Shown piece by piece: positions 8,878 through 18,454 of a stretch of 64,000 nt of DNA. Position 1 is the stretch's first letter. Each line of letters opens with the position of its first letter. A program made the translations under genes and the position numbers. The notes under the pieces were generated by a model that was not told where the DNA came from, made no database searches, and saw only the letters and a program-made list of their open reading frames with translations. The stretch comes from Azospirillum agricola. Its GTDB lineage: Bacteria; Pseudomonadota; Alphaproteobacteria; Azospirillales; Azospirillaceae. The DNA lies in contig NZ_JAGINM010000014.1 of NCBI RefSeq assembly GCF_017876095.1, positions 62,001 to 126,000 on the forward strand. Direction: 5' to 3'.

Positions 8878-8946
8878 CTGTTCCTCCCTTGATTCCGCAT
8901 TGGTTCGGTGGCTTTCGCCGGGGGTGGGACGCCCGGCGTCTCGGCT

Positions 8947-9230
8947 TTATTCCCCGCACCCGACCGCGTCGGCCCGCAGCACCCGGTCGCGTCCGGCCGC
9001 CTTGGCGGCGTGGAGCGCCTTGTCGACGCGGTGCAGCAGGATGCCCTGGCTGCGCGGGGTGTCGCGGATCGGTTCGGCGACCATGCGCAGCACCGCGTCC
9101 CCGGTTGGGTGGCCCCGCGCCGGTCCTTCATCGCCGCCATCGGGGCGTTGCGGGCGGTGACCGCGTTGACGACGACCAGCCCGATGTCGGTTTGATGGCG
9201 TCCTGGCCAAGCATCCGAAGCGGCCGAACC
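8947..9230 (-). pseudogene. Decayed GGDEF (diguanylate cyclase) gene fragment
   Basis: One minus-strand frame reads GDAVLRMVAEPIRDT, the helix just before the GGDEF signature. It is followed almost at once by RVDKALHAAKAAGRDRV, the conserved C-terminal helix and strand of GGDEF domains (ADxALYxAKxxGRNRV). The catalytic GGDEF motif and central sheet between them are missing, so an internal deletion has occurred. A different frame upstream appears to continue the same reading, indicating a frameshift as well. The fragment cannot make cyclic-di-GMP. Confidence 0.6.
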
Positions 9231-9408
9231 GGGGCCGGTGGCTTCCCGCCCGGCGGCCAGATCGGTGCTGGCCTCCAGGCTGGCCGGGAGTATCATGGGT
9301 CGAACCCCGCTCGCTGGAGCGGGAGCGGGCCTTGTCGCGCGATCCGATCGTTCCGACGCGGCGCGAGAAGTGTCCGCCTCTCGATCACAGTCACGAGGAG
9401 ATCGCAGC

Positions 9409-9897
9409 ATGTCCAACGCCGATCACGCTTCGCCGGACAAAGCCGCCGAGGCTTTCGCGCCGCCGGCCGCCGGGGGGCTGTTGACCCCCAAGGAACTGCG
9501 GACGATCACCGAGGAGCATGAGCGGGAGGTCGCCCGCAAGGCGGCCGAGGAGGAGAAGAGGAGGCAGGAGGAGCACGACGCCCTGCGCGACGCCTTCCTG
9601 CACCAGCACATCCGCGCGGACGCGCGGGATCGTTTCACCCGTGCCGTCCGCATCGCCGCCGAGAACGGCCTTCGCGAACTGCAACTCCTGCATTTTCCCA
9701 GCAGCTACTGCTCGGACGGCGGGCGGGCGATCAACAATTTCGAACCGGACTGGCCGCGCTCACTGACCGGCTACGCCCGCGAGATCCATGAGGCCTACGA
9801 GGCGAATCTGAGGCCGCTTGGCTACCGTCTGGAGGCGGCAATCCTCAACTACCCCGGCGGCATGCCGGGCGATGTCGGCCTGTTCCTGCGCTGGTGA
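9409..9897 (+). CDS. Hypothetical cytoplasmic protein with charged helix
   Basis: I do not recognise this 162-residue protein. Residues about 30-75 form a highly charged, Lys/Glu-rich helix (EHEREVARKAAEEEKRRQEE) likely to be a coiled coil. The second half is globular, with LQLLHFPSSYCSDGGRAINN and a closing GGMPGDVGLFLRW. There is no signal peptide or membrane segment. ACGAGGAG precedes the ATG at 9409 at good distance, which favours this start over upstream in-frame codons. It stands alone between the GGDEF remnant and a convergent membrane protein. Confidence 0.7.
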   Translation: MSNADHASPDKAAEAFAPPAAGGLLTPKELRTITEEHEREVARKAAEEEKRRQEEHDALRDAFLHQHIRADARDRFTRAVRIAAENGLRELQLLHFPSSYCSDGGRAINNFEPDWPRSLTGYAREIHEAYEANLRPLGYRLEAAILNYPGGMPGDVGLFLRW

Positions 9898-9907
9898 TGG
9901 AAGGCCC

Positions 9908-9942
9908 GTCGCAGGTCCGGGGTTTCCGGCCGGACTTGCGAC
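9908..9942. terminator. Hairpin between convergent genes
   Basis: Arms 9908-9920 and 9930-9942 pair at 12 of 13 positions around a 9-nt loop, between the ends of two convergent genes. There is no U-run, so it is a probable but not canonical terminator for both. Confidence 0.45.
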
Positions 9943-9990
9943 GTCGCATAGCGGATTTTCCTCACGCGGCTCCGGCCGGCGCTCCGGCCT

Positions 9991-10335
9991 TCACGGCATC
10001 CCCGCGCCGCGCATCAGCCAGGCCACCCCGCCGAGGAGCAGGGCCGGCGTCCCCAGGCCGACCCAGGCCCGACCCGCGCTGGAGGCCGTGAAGACCCACA
10101 GGGTCGCCCCGGTGTGGACGGCGATCCCCAGCAGGGTGGCCGCCAGCACGGCGTCCCCGCGGCCGGACAGGTCGCCCTGCGCCAGGGCCTGCGGCAGGAG
10201 GGCGGTCGCCGCGGTGGCCAGAACATAGCCTCCGGCCACCGCGGCGATGATGCGCGAGAGCACCGCCAGTCGCTGGCGCAACGGCGCGGGCAGACGGGCC
10301 GTCACCCTGGCGGTCTTCCTGATCCTCGTCGGCAT
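9991..10335 (-). CDS. DUF3649-type small inner-membrane protein (iron-associated)
   Basis: This 114-residue protein has a basic N-terminus and three hydrophobic segments, at about residues 25-50, 60-82 and 88-108 (IIAAVAGGYVLATAATALLP, ATLLGIAVHTGATLWVFTA, LLLGGVAWLM). That matches DUF3649, a family usually encoded beside TonB-dependent siderophore receptors and PepSY membrane proteins. The role is unproven; iron uptake or reduction is suggested by genomic association in the family. The ATG at 10335 was preferred because the membrane core starts soon after it. A Fur-like box about 200 bp upstream supports iron regulation. No receptor gene is adjacent here. Confidence 0.65.
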   Translation of the reverse strand: MPTRIRKTARVTARLPAPLRQRLAVLSRIIAAVAGGYVLATAATALLPQALAQGDLSGRGDAVLAATLLGIAVHTGATLWVFTASSAGRAWVGLGTPALLLGGVAWLMRGAGMP

Positions 10336-10536
10336 GGGGCGGTTCCGTATGGGCGTGGATTGTCCTTGCGGGTCGGGCCGGTTCACGGCTTGGCCGCGGT
10401 GCCAGCGACCGATCCCGCAAGGCGCCCGCTCCGTCGCGGCGGCGCTCACGGTGCGCCGGAAGTCCGCTCCCGGAAGTCCGCTCGTGCCGTGAACCGGCCC
10501 AAGCGGCTTCGGATGCCTTTCCAGGATATCGTAAAT

Positions 10537-10555
10537 GCGAATGAGTATCAATATA
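10537..10555 (-). promoter_or_regulatory. Fur-like box upstream of DUF3649 gene
   Basis: GCGAATGAGTATCAATATA matches the 19-bp Fur consensus at 13 positions by eye. It lies in an AT-rich island upstream of the iron-associated DUF3649 gene and shares the GCGAATGA core with the repeat ahead of the imelysin operon. Confidence 0.45.
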
Positions 10556-10820
10556 ATTTGTCCGGTTGCCTGCCGCTCCGCGGGAGGGACGCGGCGTGAG
10601 CGTCCAGCCGCCGCCGGCCGGTTCCGCGTTCCAAGGGTCCGACTCCGTGTTTTTCGTCCCGATCAGGGAAAGAACCACCGCCTGCATGGCTTCCTTCCGG
10701 GAATTTTATGATAGGGTCTTGGTGCCGGGGGCCATTCTGGGACTTCAGGCGCGGTGCAGGGCCCAGGTCACGGGACGCCCCGCCGCCGCCCCGGCCTTCG
10801 GGACGTGAAAGGGACCTGTC

Positions 10821-11408
10821 TTGAGCGAAGAGTTGAAAAACGTCACGGCGACGGTGAAGTGGTTCAAGCCGGAAAAGGGTTTTGGGTTCGTCCGCCTTGC
10901 CGACGGTTCCGGCGAGGCGTTCCTGCACGCCTCTGTTCTGGCCGCCGCCTCCCTCCCCAACCCGATGGAGGGCACCACCCTGGTCTGCGACATGGCGCAG
11001 GGCGCCAAGGGACCGCAGGTCGTCGCCATCCATTCCGTCACCCCGCCGGAAGCTCCCCCGGCCCCGCGCGCCCGCGCTCCGCGCCCGCCCCGCGGCGGCG
11101 CCCCGACGGCGGCCGAGACCGGCGAAGCGCCCGCCCCCCGCGCACCCAAGCCGCCGCGCGAACGCCGCGAGCGTCCTCCCGCCGAACCGGCCGGTCCGGC
11201 GGTGATGGCCTATGGCACGGTGCGCTGGTACAACCTCGACAGCCAGTCCGGCCTGATCGAGCCGTGGGAGGACGGGGCCGACGTGTTCTTCGACCGCGCC
11301 ACCCTGCGCCTGTCCGGCCTGGACATCGTGGCCGACGGCGAGGACGTCCGCTATCTGGCGGTCGGGTCGGAGGACGCGCCGGTCGCCCAGCGGGTCGAGC
11401 TGATCTGA
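10821..11408 (+). CDS. Two-domain cold-shock (CSD) protein
   Basis: This 195-residue nucleic-acid-binding protein contains two cold-shock domains. The first (residues 7-72) has the RNP1-like motif KWFKPEKGFGFVRL. The second (about 127-195) is divergent, reading GTVRWYNLDSQSGLIEPW. They are joined by a proline/arginine-rich disordered linker of about 50 residues. Double-CSD proteins of this length are common in Alphaproteobacteria and act as RNA chaperones. The start is a TTG at 10821 preceded by GAAAGGGA; no ATG fits before the domain. No neighbour suggests a specific target. Confidence 0.85.
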   Translation: MSEELKNVTATVKWFKPEKGFGFVRLADGSGEAFLHASVLAAASLPNPMEGTTLVCDMAQGAKGPQVVAIHSVTPPEAPPAPRARAPRPPRGGAPTAAETGEAPAPRAPKPPRERRERPPAEPAGPAVMAYGTVRWYNLDSQSGLIEPWEDGADVFFDRATLRLSGLDIVADGEDVRYLAVGSEDAPVAQRVELI

Positions 11409-11855
11409 GGTTTGTTGATCTGAGGGCTGCGGCACGGGAGGTGCCGGCACAGGGGGGACCGGCGCCGTGGCTCTCCGGTGCCGGTCCCTGCCCTTGTCGA
11501 GCGGCATCGCCATCCACTGCGGCGCCGTCGGTCCATCGGTCGATGCACCTCTCTCCCCCTCATTAACTGATAGTGATTATCATTTGCAATAGGCGCCGTT
11601 CTGGAATAGGATGCGTCCATGGTTCGGAGATCATGGATCCGCCTCCTCGGATCCCTCTCCATCCTGCGGCGGCGCGGACGCCGGTTCCATGGTTCGGCGC
11701 GGGGTCCCTCTCTCCCCCGCGCCGGGCCCGGAGGGGGCCGGCGTCCGCGTGGGCGCCGTGTTGCGCAACCGCTCTGAAGGCGGAACCAACCCGGCGTCGG
11801 GGCCGTTGATCGGAAGCACTTTCCGACATCGCAAGAAACCCGAGGCGTCCGGCCG
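11409..11855. promoter_or_regulatory. Intergenic region with a Fur-like box and no convincing gene
   Basis: This 447-bp gap precedes the sugar dehydrogenase. It contains the Fur-like site at 11569-11587 and several G/C-rich short repeats (CCATGGTTCGG appears twice). Frames here lack recognisable protein features, so I call no gene. Confidence 0.4.
11569..11587. promoter_or_regulatory. Fur-box-like palindrome
   Basis: GATAGTGATTATCATTTGC matches GATAATGATAATCATTATC at 15 of 19 positions by eye, in a locally AT-rich patch. The nearest downstream gene (+) is the sugar dehydrogenase, about 270 bp away, so the regulated gene is unclear. Confidence 0.5.
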
Positions 11856-13241
11856 ATGCGCACTCTTCCCGTGTCTTTCCCGACCCTGGCCGCCGCTCTG
11901 GCCGCCATGACCCTGGCCGCCACGACCCTGGCCGGCTGCGGCGAGCAGGCGACCCTGCCGGTGTCCGCCGGCACCGGCCCGAACCCGACGCTGCCGGAGC
12001 CGAAGGAGACCATGTTCCCCACCGTGAACATCGCGACGGTGGCCCGCTGGCCGGACGGCACCGCCCCGACCGCCGCCGCCGGGATGACGGTGACGCCCTT
12101 CGCCGCCGGGCTGGACCACCCGCGCTGGCTGCTGCCGCTGCCCAACGGCGACGTGCTGGTGGCCGAGACCAACGCCCCGCCCAAGCCGGAGGACGGCAAG
12201 GGCATCAAGGGCTGGGTCATGGGGCTGGTGATGGGCAAGGCCGGGGCGACGACGCCCAGCGCCAACCGCATCACCCTGCTGCGCGACGCCGACGGCGACG
12301 GGGTGGCGGAGACGCGCTTCCCCTTCCTGGAGGGGCTGAACTCGCCCTTCGGCATGGCGCTGGTCGGCGACACCCTGTACGTCGCCAACAGCGACGCGGT
12401 CGTCCGTTTCCCCTACCGCGCGGGCGACACCCGGATCACCGTCCCCGCCACCAAGGTCGTCGACCTGCCGGCCGGGCCGATCAATCACCACTGGACCAAG
12501 AACATCATCGCCAGCCGCGACGGCGCCAGGCTCTACGCGACGGTCGGCTCCAACAGCAACGTCGCCGAGAACGGCATCGAGGCCGAGCAGGACCGTGCCG
12601 CCATCCTGGAGATCGATCTGAAGACGGGCGCGCGCCGCGTCTTCGCGTCGGGCCTGCGCAACCCCAACGGCATGGACTGGGAGCCGCGCACCGGCGCGCT
12701 GTGGACGGCGGTGAACGAGCGCGACGAGATCGGCAGCGACCTCGTGCCCGACTACATGACCTCGGTGAAGGACGGCGGCTTCTACGGCTGGCCCTACAGC
12801 TACTACGGACAGCATGTCGACCAGCGGGTCACGCCGCAGCGCCCCGATCTCGTCGCCAAGGCGATCCCGCCCGACTACGCGCTGGGGCCGCACACCGCCT
12901 CGCTCGGGCTGGTCTTCGCCAAACCGGACGCCGGGCGGCCGGGCAGCCTGCCGCCGGCCTTCGCCGAGGGCGTCTTCATCGGCCAGCACGGCTCTTGGAA
13001 CCGCAAGCCGCACAGCGGCTACAAGGTGGTCTTCGTGCCCTTCGCCCAGGGCCGCCCGTCCGGCGAGCCGGTGGACGTGCTGACCGGCTTCCTCGGCCCG
13101 GACGAGACGGCGCGCGGCCGTCCGGTCGGTGTCGCCCTTGCCCGCGACGGCGCCCTGCTGGTCGCCGACGACGTCGGCAACGCGGTCTGGCGGGTCAGCG
13201 GCGGCGGCGGGGCCGCTCCGCAATCGGCCGAGCGGCCGTAA
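11856..13241 (+). CDS. Lipoprotein PQQ-type sugar/L-sorbosone dehydrogenase family protein
   Basis: This 461-residue exported protein has a lipoprotein signal ending in the lipobox TLAGC, so it should be anchored to a periplasmic membrane face. The mature part is a six-bladed beta-propeller of the soluble glucose/sorbosone dehydrogenase family. It shows LDHPRWLLPLPNGDVLVAET, GLNSPFGMALVGDTLYVANS, the NHHWTKN segment with an adjacent catalytic-type His, GLRNPNGMDWEP and SWNRKPHSGYKV. Family members oxidise aldoses or sorbosone using PQQ and pass electrons to the respiratory chain; the real substrate here is unknown. CCCGAGG sits upstream. It appears monocistronic. Confidence 0.85.
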   Translation: MRTLPVSFPTLAAALAAMTLAATTLAGCGEQATLPVSAGTGPNPTLPEPKETMFPTVNIATVARWPDGTAPTAAAGMTVTPFAAGLDHPRWLLPLPNGDVLVAETNAPPKPEDGKGIKGWVMGLVMGKAGATTPSANRITLLRDADGDGVAETRFPFLEGLNSPFGMALVGDTLYVANSDAVVRFPYRAGDTRITVPATKVVDLPAGPINHHWTKNIIASRDGARLYATVGSNSNVAENGIEAEQDRAAILEIDLKTGARRVFASGLRNPNGMDWEPRTGALWTAVNERDEIGSDLVPDYMTSVKDGGFYGWPYSYYGQHVDQRVTPQRPDLVAKAIPPDYALGPHTASLGLVFAKPDAGRPGSLPPAFAEGVFIGQHGSWNRKPHSGYKVVFVPFAQGRPSGEPVDVLTGFLGPDETARGRPVGVALARDGALLVADDVGNAVWRVSGGGGAAPQSAERP

Positions 13242-13395
13242 GCCTTTTCCTCCCATTGCCGGCTCCGTGGCCCGCCGCGCCTCTCCCCCGGGGTAGCGCG
13301 GTTTGGCCCCGGCTGGAGTCTTTGGTCAAATTGCACGGACGATTTCTCCTTCCAAGCTTAGTAGGACGCTGTCCGCTTCGGAGAAATGATCCGTC

Positions 13396-14469
13396 ATGCA
13401 AACAAACAGGTGTATGGCGAAAATAGTTTCGCTTGAAGCCGCCCGCTTCGTCGCGGCCCTTCTGGTGGTTCTGCACCACGCGACGCTGATTCCGGTGGAG
13501 CCCCGCTTTCTCGGCTACCAGCCGCTGAACGGCTACTTCTTCCCCGGCCATATGGGGGTGGAGTTCTTCTTCGTCCTCAGCGGCTTCATCATCATGCATG
13601 TGCACCAGGGGGATCTCGGGCGGCCGAAGCGGCTGGGGAGCTATCTCTGGCGCCGCGCCTCGCGCATCTACCTTCCCTACTGGGCGGTCCTGGCGGTCCT
13701 GATCCCCGCCTATCTGTTCACCGGCATGGGCACGGCGGACAAGCGCGACCCGCTCTATCTGCTCTCGTCGATCCTGCTGATCCCGCAGAGTTCGCAGCCG
13801 GTGCTGGGGGTCGCCTGGACGCTGACGCACGAGGTGCTGTTCTACGCGCTGTTCGGCCTGTTCATCCTGAATCGCCGATTCATGGTGCCGGCGATCGCCG
13901 GCTGGGTCGCGCTGATCCTGGCGAACCAGTATGTCTGGCCGTTGCCCTTCCCCGGCTCCTTCCTCCTCAGCCTGTACAACCTGCTGTTCCTGGCGGGGGT
14001 CGGCGGTGCCCTGCTGATCGCCCGCCGCGCCGTGCCGAAGCCCGCGCTGGTGCTGCTGCTGGGGGTGGCCGTGGTGGCGGTGGCCTGGGTGCTGGAACTG
14101 GGCGGTCATCTGGGCTGGGATGTCCAGCGCTTCGTCTACGGCGCCGCGTCGCTTCTGGTCGTTCTGGGGCTGGTGGAGCTGGAGCGGTCCGGGCGCCTGC
14201 GCGTTCCGTCCTGGCTCGGCGCGCTCGGGGCGGCCTCCTACGCCATCTATCTCGTGCACGCGGTGGTCCAGTCGATGGTGCTGAACCTTGCCTTCCACGG
14301 CCGGCCCGACGGGTGGCTTTCCGAAGGCACGCTGTTCGCCGTGCTGCTGCTTCTGCCGGTGGCGGCCGGCCTGGTCTTCCATCACGGCGTCGAACGGCCG
14401 CTGACCCGTCTGGTCCGCGGCGTCCCGTCGAAGCGCTCGGCGGGTGGCCCGGTCACCGCGGGAACCTGA
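13396..14469 (+). CDS. Membrane acyltransferase, OafA/acyltransferase-3 family
   Basis: This 357-residue integral membrane protein has about ten hydrophobic segments. The N-terminal RFVAALLVVLHHATL contains the conserved His of acyltransferase-3 enzymes, followed by GHMGVEFFFVLSGFIIMHVH and RRASRIYLPYW, which are family signatures. Such enzymes O-acetylate or succinylate sugars of exopolysaccharide, lipopolysaccharide or Nod-type molecules, using acyl-CoA on the cytoplasmic side. No glycosyltransferases lie nearby to indicate the acceptor. GGAG lies 12 bases upstream of the ATG at 13396; a second ATG at 13414 is possible. It converges with the choline-binding protein gene. Confidence 0.88.
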   Translation: MQTNRCMAKIVSLEAARFVAALLVVLHHATLIPVEPRFLGYQPLNGYFFPGHMGVEFFFVLSGFIIMHVHQGDLGRPKRLGSYLWRRASRIYLPYWAVLAVLIPAYLFTGMGTADKRDPLYLLSSILLIPQSSQPVLGVAWTLTHEVLFYALFGLFILNRRFMVPAIAGWVALILANQYVWPLPFPGSFLLSLYNLLFLAGVGGALLIARRAVPKPALVLLLGVAVVAVAWVLELGGHLGWDVQRFVYGAASLLVVLGLVELERSGRLRVPSWLGALGAASYAIYLVHAVVQSMVLNLAFHGRPDGWLSEGTLFAVLLLLPVAAGLVFHHGVERPLTRLVRGVPSKRSAGGPVTAGT

Positions 14470-14480
14470 GGGCGGCGCAT

Positions 14481-14517
14481 CCGGACACTGGCTTTTGCAT
14501 CGAAAGCCGGTGCCCGG
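14481..14517. terminator. Hairpin between convergent acyltransferase and choX genes
   Basis: An inverted repeat, CCGGACACTGGCTTTT / AAAGCCGGTGCCCGG, with a 6-nt loop lies between the two converging stop codons. The internal T-run and A-run give a modest U-tract on either strand, so it may terminate both transcripts. Confidence 0.5.
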
Positions 14518-14557
14518 GGAAGCGCCGGAGCCCCCTACGGCCTCATGGGCCGGGACC

Positions 14558-15535
14558 TCACGACTTGGCGGCGATGCCCAGCTTGGCCTGGACGGCGGCG
14601 AGGCCGTCCTTGCCGTCCAGCGTGGTGACGCCGGACAGCCAGGCCTTCAGCACGTCGGGGTTCTTCTTCAGCCAGGCCTTGGCGGCGGCGTCCGGCTTCT
14701 TGCTGGCGTTCATGATGTCGTCCATCACCGCGTTCTCCATCTCCAGCGTGAAGGACAGGTTGGCCAGCAGCCGGCCGACGTTGGGGCAGTCGGCGGCGTA
14801 GCCCTTGCGGGTGTTGGTGCTGACCGTGGCGCCGCCGAAATCCGGGCCGAACCACTCGTCGCCGCCGGCCAGATAGGTCAGCTCGAACGACTTGTTCATC
14901 GGGTGCGGGGTCCAGCCCAGGAAGGCGATGAACTTCTTGGCGCGCACCGCGCGCTTGACCTCGGCCAGCATGCCGGCCTCGCTGGACTCGACCAGCTTGA
15001 AGCCCTTCAGCCCGAACGCCTCGGCCTTCAGCATCTTGTCGATGATCAGGTTGCCGTCGTTGCCGGCCTCGATGCCGTAAATCCTGCCGTCCAGCTTGTC
15101 CTTGAACTTGGCGAGGTCGGCGAAGCTGGTCAGCCCGGCGTCGGCGGCGTATTTCGGCACCGCCAGCGTGTATTTGGCACCCTCCAGATTGACCCGCGTC
15201 ACCTCGACCGAGCCGTCCTCGACCGCCGGCTTCAGGAAGGTCTCCATCGTCGGCATCCAGTTGCCGAGGAAGACGTCGAGCGACTTGGTCTTCAGCCCGG
15301 TGTAGACCAGCGGGACCGAGGTCATGGTGGTGGTCGGCGTGTAGCCCAGCCCCTCCAGCGTCACCGAGGCGAGCGCCGTCGTCGCCGCGATGTCGGTCCA
15401 GCCGACGTCGCCGAAACGCACCGCCTTGCAGGCGGCGGGATCGGCCGCCTGCGCCGTTCCGGCGAAGGCCAGCGCGGTCGCCGCCAGTGCCGCCGCCATC
15501 GCGGTCTTCGCCGCCAGGGCCTTCCAGGACGTCAT
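14558..15535 (-). CDS. choX: Choline/glycine betaine ABC transporter substrate-binding protein
   Basis: This 325-residue periplasmic binding protein of the OpuAC/ProX family has a Sec signal peptide (cleavage after AQA near residue 30). Phrases diagnostic of the choline subgroup include VRFGDVGWTDI, VFLGNWMPTMETF, EAGNDGNLIIDKML and FLGWTPHPMN, where Trp, Asp and Asn side chains form the aromatic cage for the quaternary amine. I chose ATG 15535 because GAGGAG lies 9 bases upstream; an in-frame TTG at 15544 would abut that site. It is separated from the permease and ATPase genes by betI, which is transcribed divergently from choX. Confidence 0.88.
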   Translation of the reverse strand: MTSWKALAAKTAMAAALAATALAFAGTAQAADPAACKAVRFGDVGWTDIAATTALASVTLEGLGYTPTTTMTSVPLVYTGLKTKSLDVFLGNWMPTMETFLKPAVEDGSVEVTRVNLEGAKYTLAVPKYAADAGLTSFADLAKFKDKLDGRIYGIEAGNDGNLIIDKMLKAEAFGLKGFKLVESSEAGMLAEVKRAVRAKKFIAFLGWTPHPMNKSFELTYLAGGDEWFGPDFGGATVSTNTRKGYAADCPNVGRLLANLSFTLEMENAVMDDIMNASKKPDAAAKAWLKKNPDVLKAWLSGVTTLDGKDGLAAVQAKLGIAAKS

Positions 15536-15745
15536 GCTCGTCAACTCCTCGATCTGTGGGTAAGCGTGGTTGGGTCGATGCGGTTCAAGGCGCGCGCTTC
15601 AGGGGGCGCGTTTCAAGGGAGCGGCCCCGCTTTTTTCGCCATCGACGGGGCGGCGAAAAGGGCGCATGTGTTGGGTGGGAGGCCAAGGCTCCGGTTGCGG
15701 ACCGCCTTGGCCGGACAGCGTTTTCGGAACCGTCGGACAGGCCGC

Positions 15746-16336
15746 ATGCCCAAAGTTGGAATGGAACCGATCCGCCGCCGGCAGTTGATCGACGCCACCA
15801 TCGCGTCGATGGGCAAGCACGGGCTGGCGGACACCACCGTGCAGACGATCAGCCGGGGCGCCGGCGTGTCGCCCGGCATCATCCACCACTATTTCGGCGG
15901 CAAGGACGAGCTGCTGGCCGCGACCATGCGCAGCATGCTGGTGCAGCTCCGCACCGACGTGACCGAACGGCTGGCCGCCGCCGGCCCGTCGCCGCGCGCC
16001 CGGCTGGAGGCGATCATCGACTGCAACTTCGCCGCCGAACAGTTCCAGCCGCAGGTGGTCGCCGCCTGGCTGGGCTTCTGGGCCCAGGCGCCGCACAACC
16101 CGGCGCTGTCGCGCCTGCAACGGATCAACGCGCGCCGTCTGCACTCCAACTTCCTGCACAGCCTGCGCGCCCTGCTGCCGCCCGAGCGGGCCGAGCGGGT
16201 CGCGGTCGGGCTGACGGCGATGATCGACGGGCTGTGGCTGCGCTTCGCGCTCAGCGGCGGCCTGAGCGGGGAGATGGACGGCCGCGAGGCGCGCGCCGTG
16301 GCGATCGGCTATCTCGACGCCGAGCTGGGCAAGTAG
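15746..16336 (+). CDS. betI: TetR-family regulator BetI (choline-responsive repressor)
   Basis: This 196-residue TetR protein closely follows the BetI pattern. It opens MPKVGMEPIRRRQLIDATI, has the HTH TTVQTISRGAGVSPGIIHHYFGGK, and a C-terminal domain with AAWLGFWAQAPHNPALSRLQRIN that forms the choline pocket. BetI represses glycine-betaine synthesis and choline uptake until choline is present. betBA are not in the window; the gene instead sits between the choX and choVW parts of the importer, divergent from choX and convergent with choW. A BetI-type palindrome lies upstream of choV. Confidence 0.9.
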   Translation: MPKVGMEPIRRRQLIDATIASMGKHGLADTTVQTISRGAGVSPGIIHHYFGGKDELLAATMRSMLVQLRTDVTERLAAAGPSPRARLEAIIDCNFAAEQFQPQVVAAWLGFWAQAPHNPALSRLQRINARRLHSNFLHSLRALLPPERAERVAVGLTAMIDGLWLRFALSGGLSGEMDGREARAVAIGYLDAELGK

Positions 16337-16345
16337 TCGCGGACC

Positions 16346-16386
16346 TGCCCCCACCCCACCCGGCGGGGGAGGGTTCGGGGCGGGGA
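16346..16386. repeat. REP-like C/G-rich palindrome
   Basis: The sequence TGCCCCCACCCCACCCGGCGGGGGAGGGTT folds on itself around the CCGG centre, between the convergent stops of betI and choW. It is related to the element at 1558-1608 and may double as a terminator. Confidence 0.5.
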
Positions 16387-16392
16387 GCAACG

Positions 16393-17242
<850 letters not shown>

Positions 17243-17250
<8 letters not shown>

Positions 17251-18454
17251 CGCCGAGGCTCCCGCGGTCGAGAGTCTCCAGCAGGGCGGCGCGCGAGACG
17301 ACGCCGAGGAAAACCCCCTGCCCGTCCACCACCGGCAACGGGCAGGGCGCCGTCGCCACCCGGCGCAGCAGCGCGTGCACCGGCGCGTCGCCGGCCGCCG
17401 GCTCCACCCCGTCCAGCAGGTCGGCGCCGTCGCGCGACAGGACCCCCCGGAAGCGGCCGGCGCGGTCGCGGACATAGCCGTAGCCGGCGCCGAGTTCGCT
17501 CAGCCGCCGCAGCGCCGGGCGGCGGTCGTCGGCCTCGTCGAGCAGCACGGTGGCCGCGTCGCAGCGGGCGAGATCGCGCGCCCGCAGCACGCGGGAGGAA
17601 TCCACCCCGCGGAAGAAGGCGCGGACATACTCGTCGGCGGGCTCGCGCAGGATCTCCGCCGGGGTGCCGATCTGGACGATGCGGCCGTCCTCCATCACCG
17701 CGATGCGGTCGGCGATGCGCATCGCCTCCTCCGCGTCGTGGGAGATGAAGACGATGGTGCGCGCCTGCTCGCGCTGCAACCGCAGCAGCTCGTTCTGCAT
17801 CTCGGCGCGGATCAGCGGGTCGAGGGCGGAAAAGGCCTCGTCCATCAGCATGATGGTCGGGTTCTTGGCGAGCGCTCGGGCCAGCCCGACACGCTGCTGC
17901 ATGCCGCCCGACAGCTCGCGCGGGTAGCGCCCGGCGTAGGCGCCCAGCCCCACCTGCTCCAGCGCCCGGAGGGCGGCGGCGCGGCGGGCCGCCTTGCCGA
18001 CCCCGGCCACCTCCAGCCCGAAGGCGGCGTTCTCCAGCGCGGTGCGGTTGGGCAGCAGGGCGAAGGACTGGAAGACCATGCTCATGTCGCGGCGCAGCAC
18101 CTCGACCAGCTCGCGCTTGGGCAGCCGGGTCAGGTCGCGGCCGTCCAGCCGGATCTCGCCGCGGCTCGGCTCGATCAGCCGGTTCAGCAGCCGGACCATC
18201 GTCGACTTGCCCGAGCCGGACAGCCCCATGATGACGAAGATCTCGCCGGCCCGGATGTCGAAGCTGGCGTCGACCACCCCGACATTGACGTTCAGCCGGC
18301 GCAGCACCTCGGCCTTGCCGGCGCCGGCCTCCAGAAGCGACAGGGCCGGGCGCGGGTCGTCGGCGAAGATCTTGCAGAGACGACGGACCTCCAGGCGCAC
18401 TTCCGCCGGTCCCGTCGAAGACGAGGCGGTTTCGGAAGGCAGGATCAGCGTCAT
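17243..18454 (-). CDS. choV: Choline/glycine betaine ABC transporter ATP-binding protein
   Basis: This 403-residue ATPase of the ProV/OpuAA family energises choline uptake. Walker A reads MGLSGSGKST (about residues 75-84), the Q-loop FQSFALLPNRTALEN, the signature RELSGGMQQRVGLARAL, and Walker B IMLMDEAFSALDP; the switch His is in FISHD. After about residue 280 there is a C-terminal regulatory region with tandem CBS-like repeats (PCPLPVVDGQGVFLGVVS), which in the family sense ionic strength. It heads the choVW unit; a BetI-type palindrome lies about 150 bp upstream. Confidence 0.9.

Noticed and set aside
9991..10551. An extended start for the DUF3649 gene
   Set aside because: The extra N-terminus overlaps the Fur-like box and has no membrane or domain character; ATG 10335 gives the normal family length.
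11563..11829. A short minus-strand frame over the Fur-like box
   Set aside because: It has no ribosome binding site, starts inside the Fur-like palindrome and has no family resemblance.
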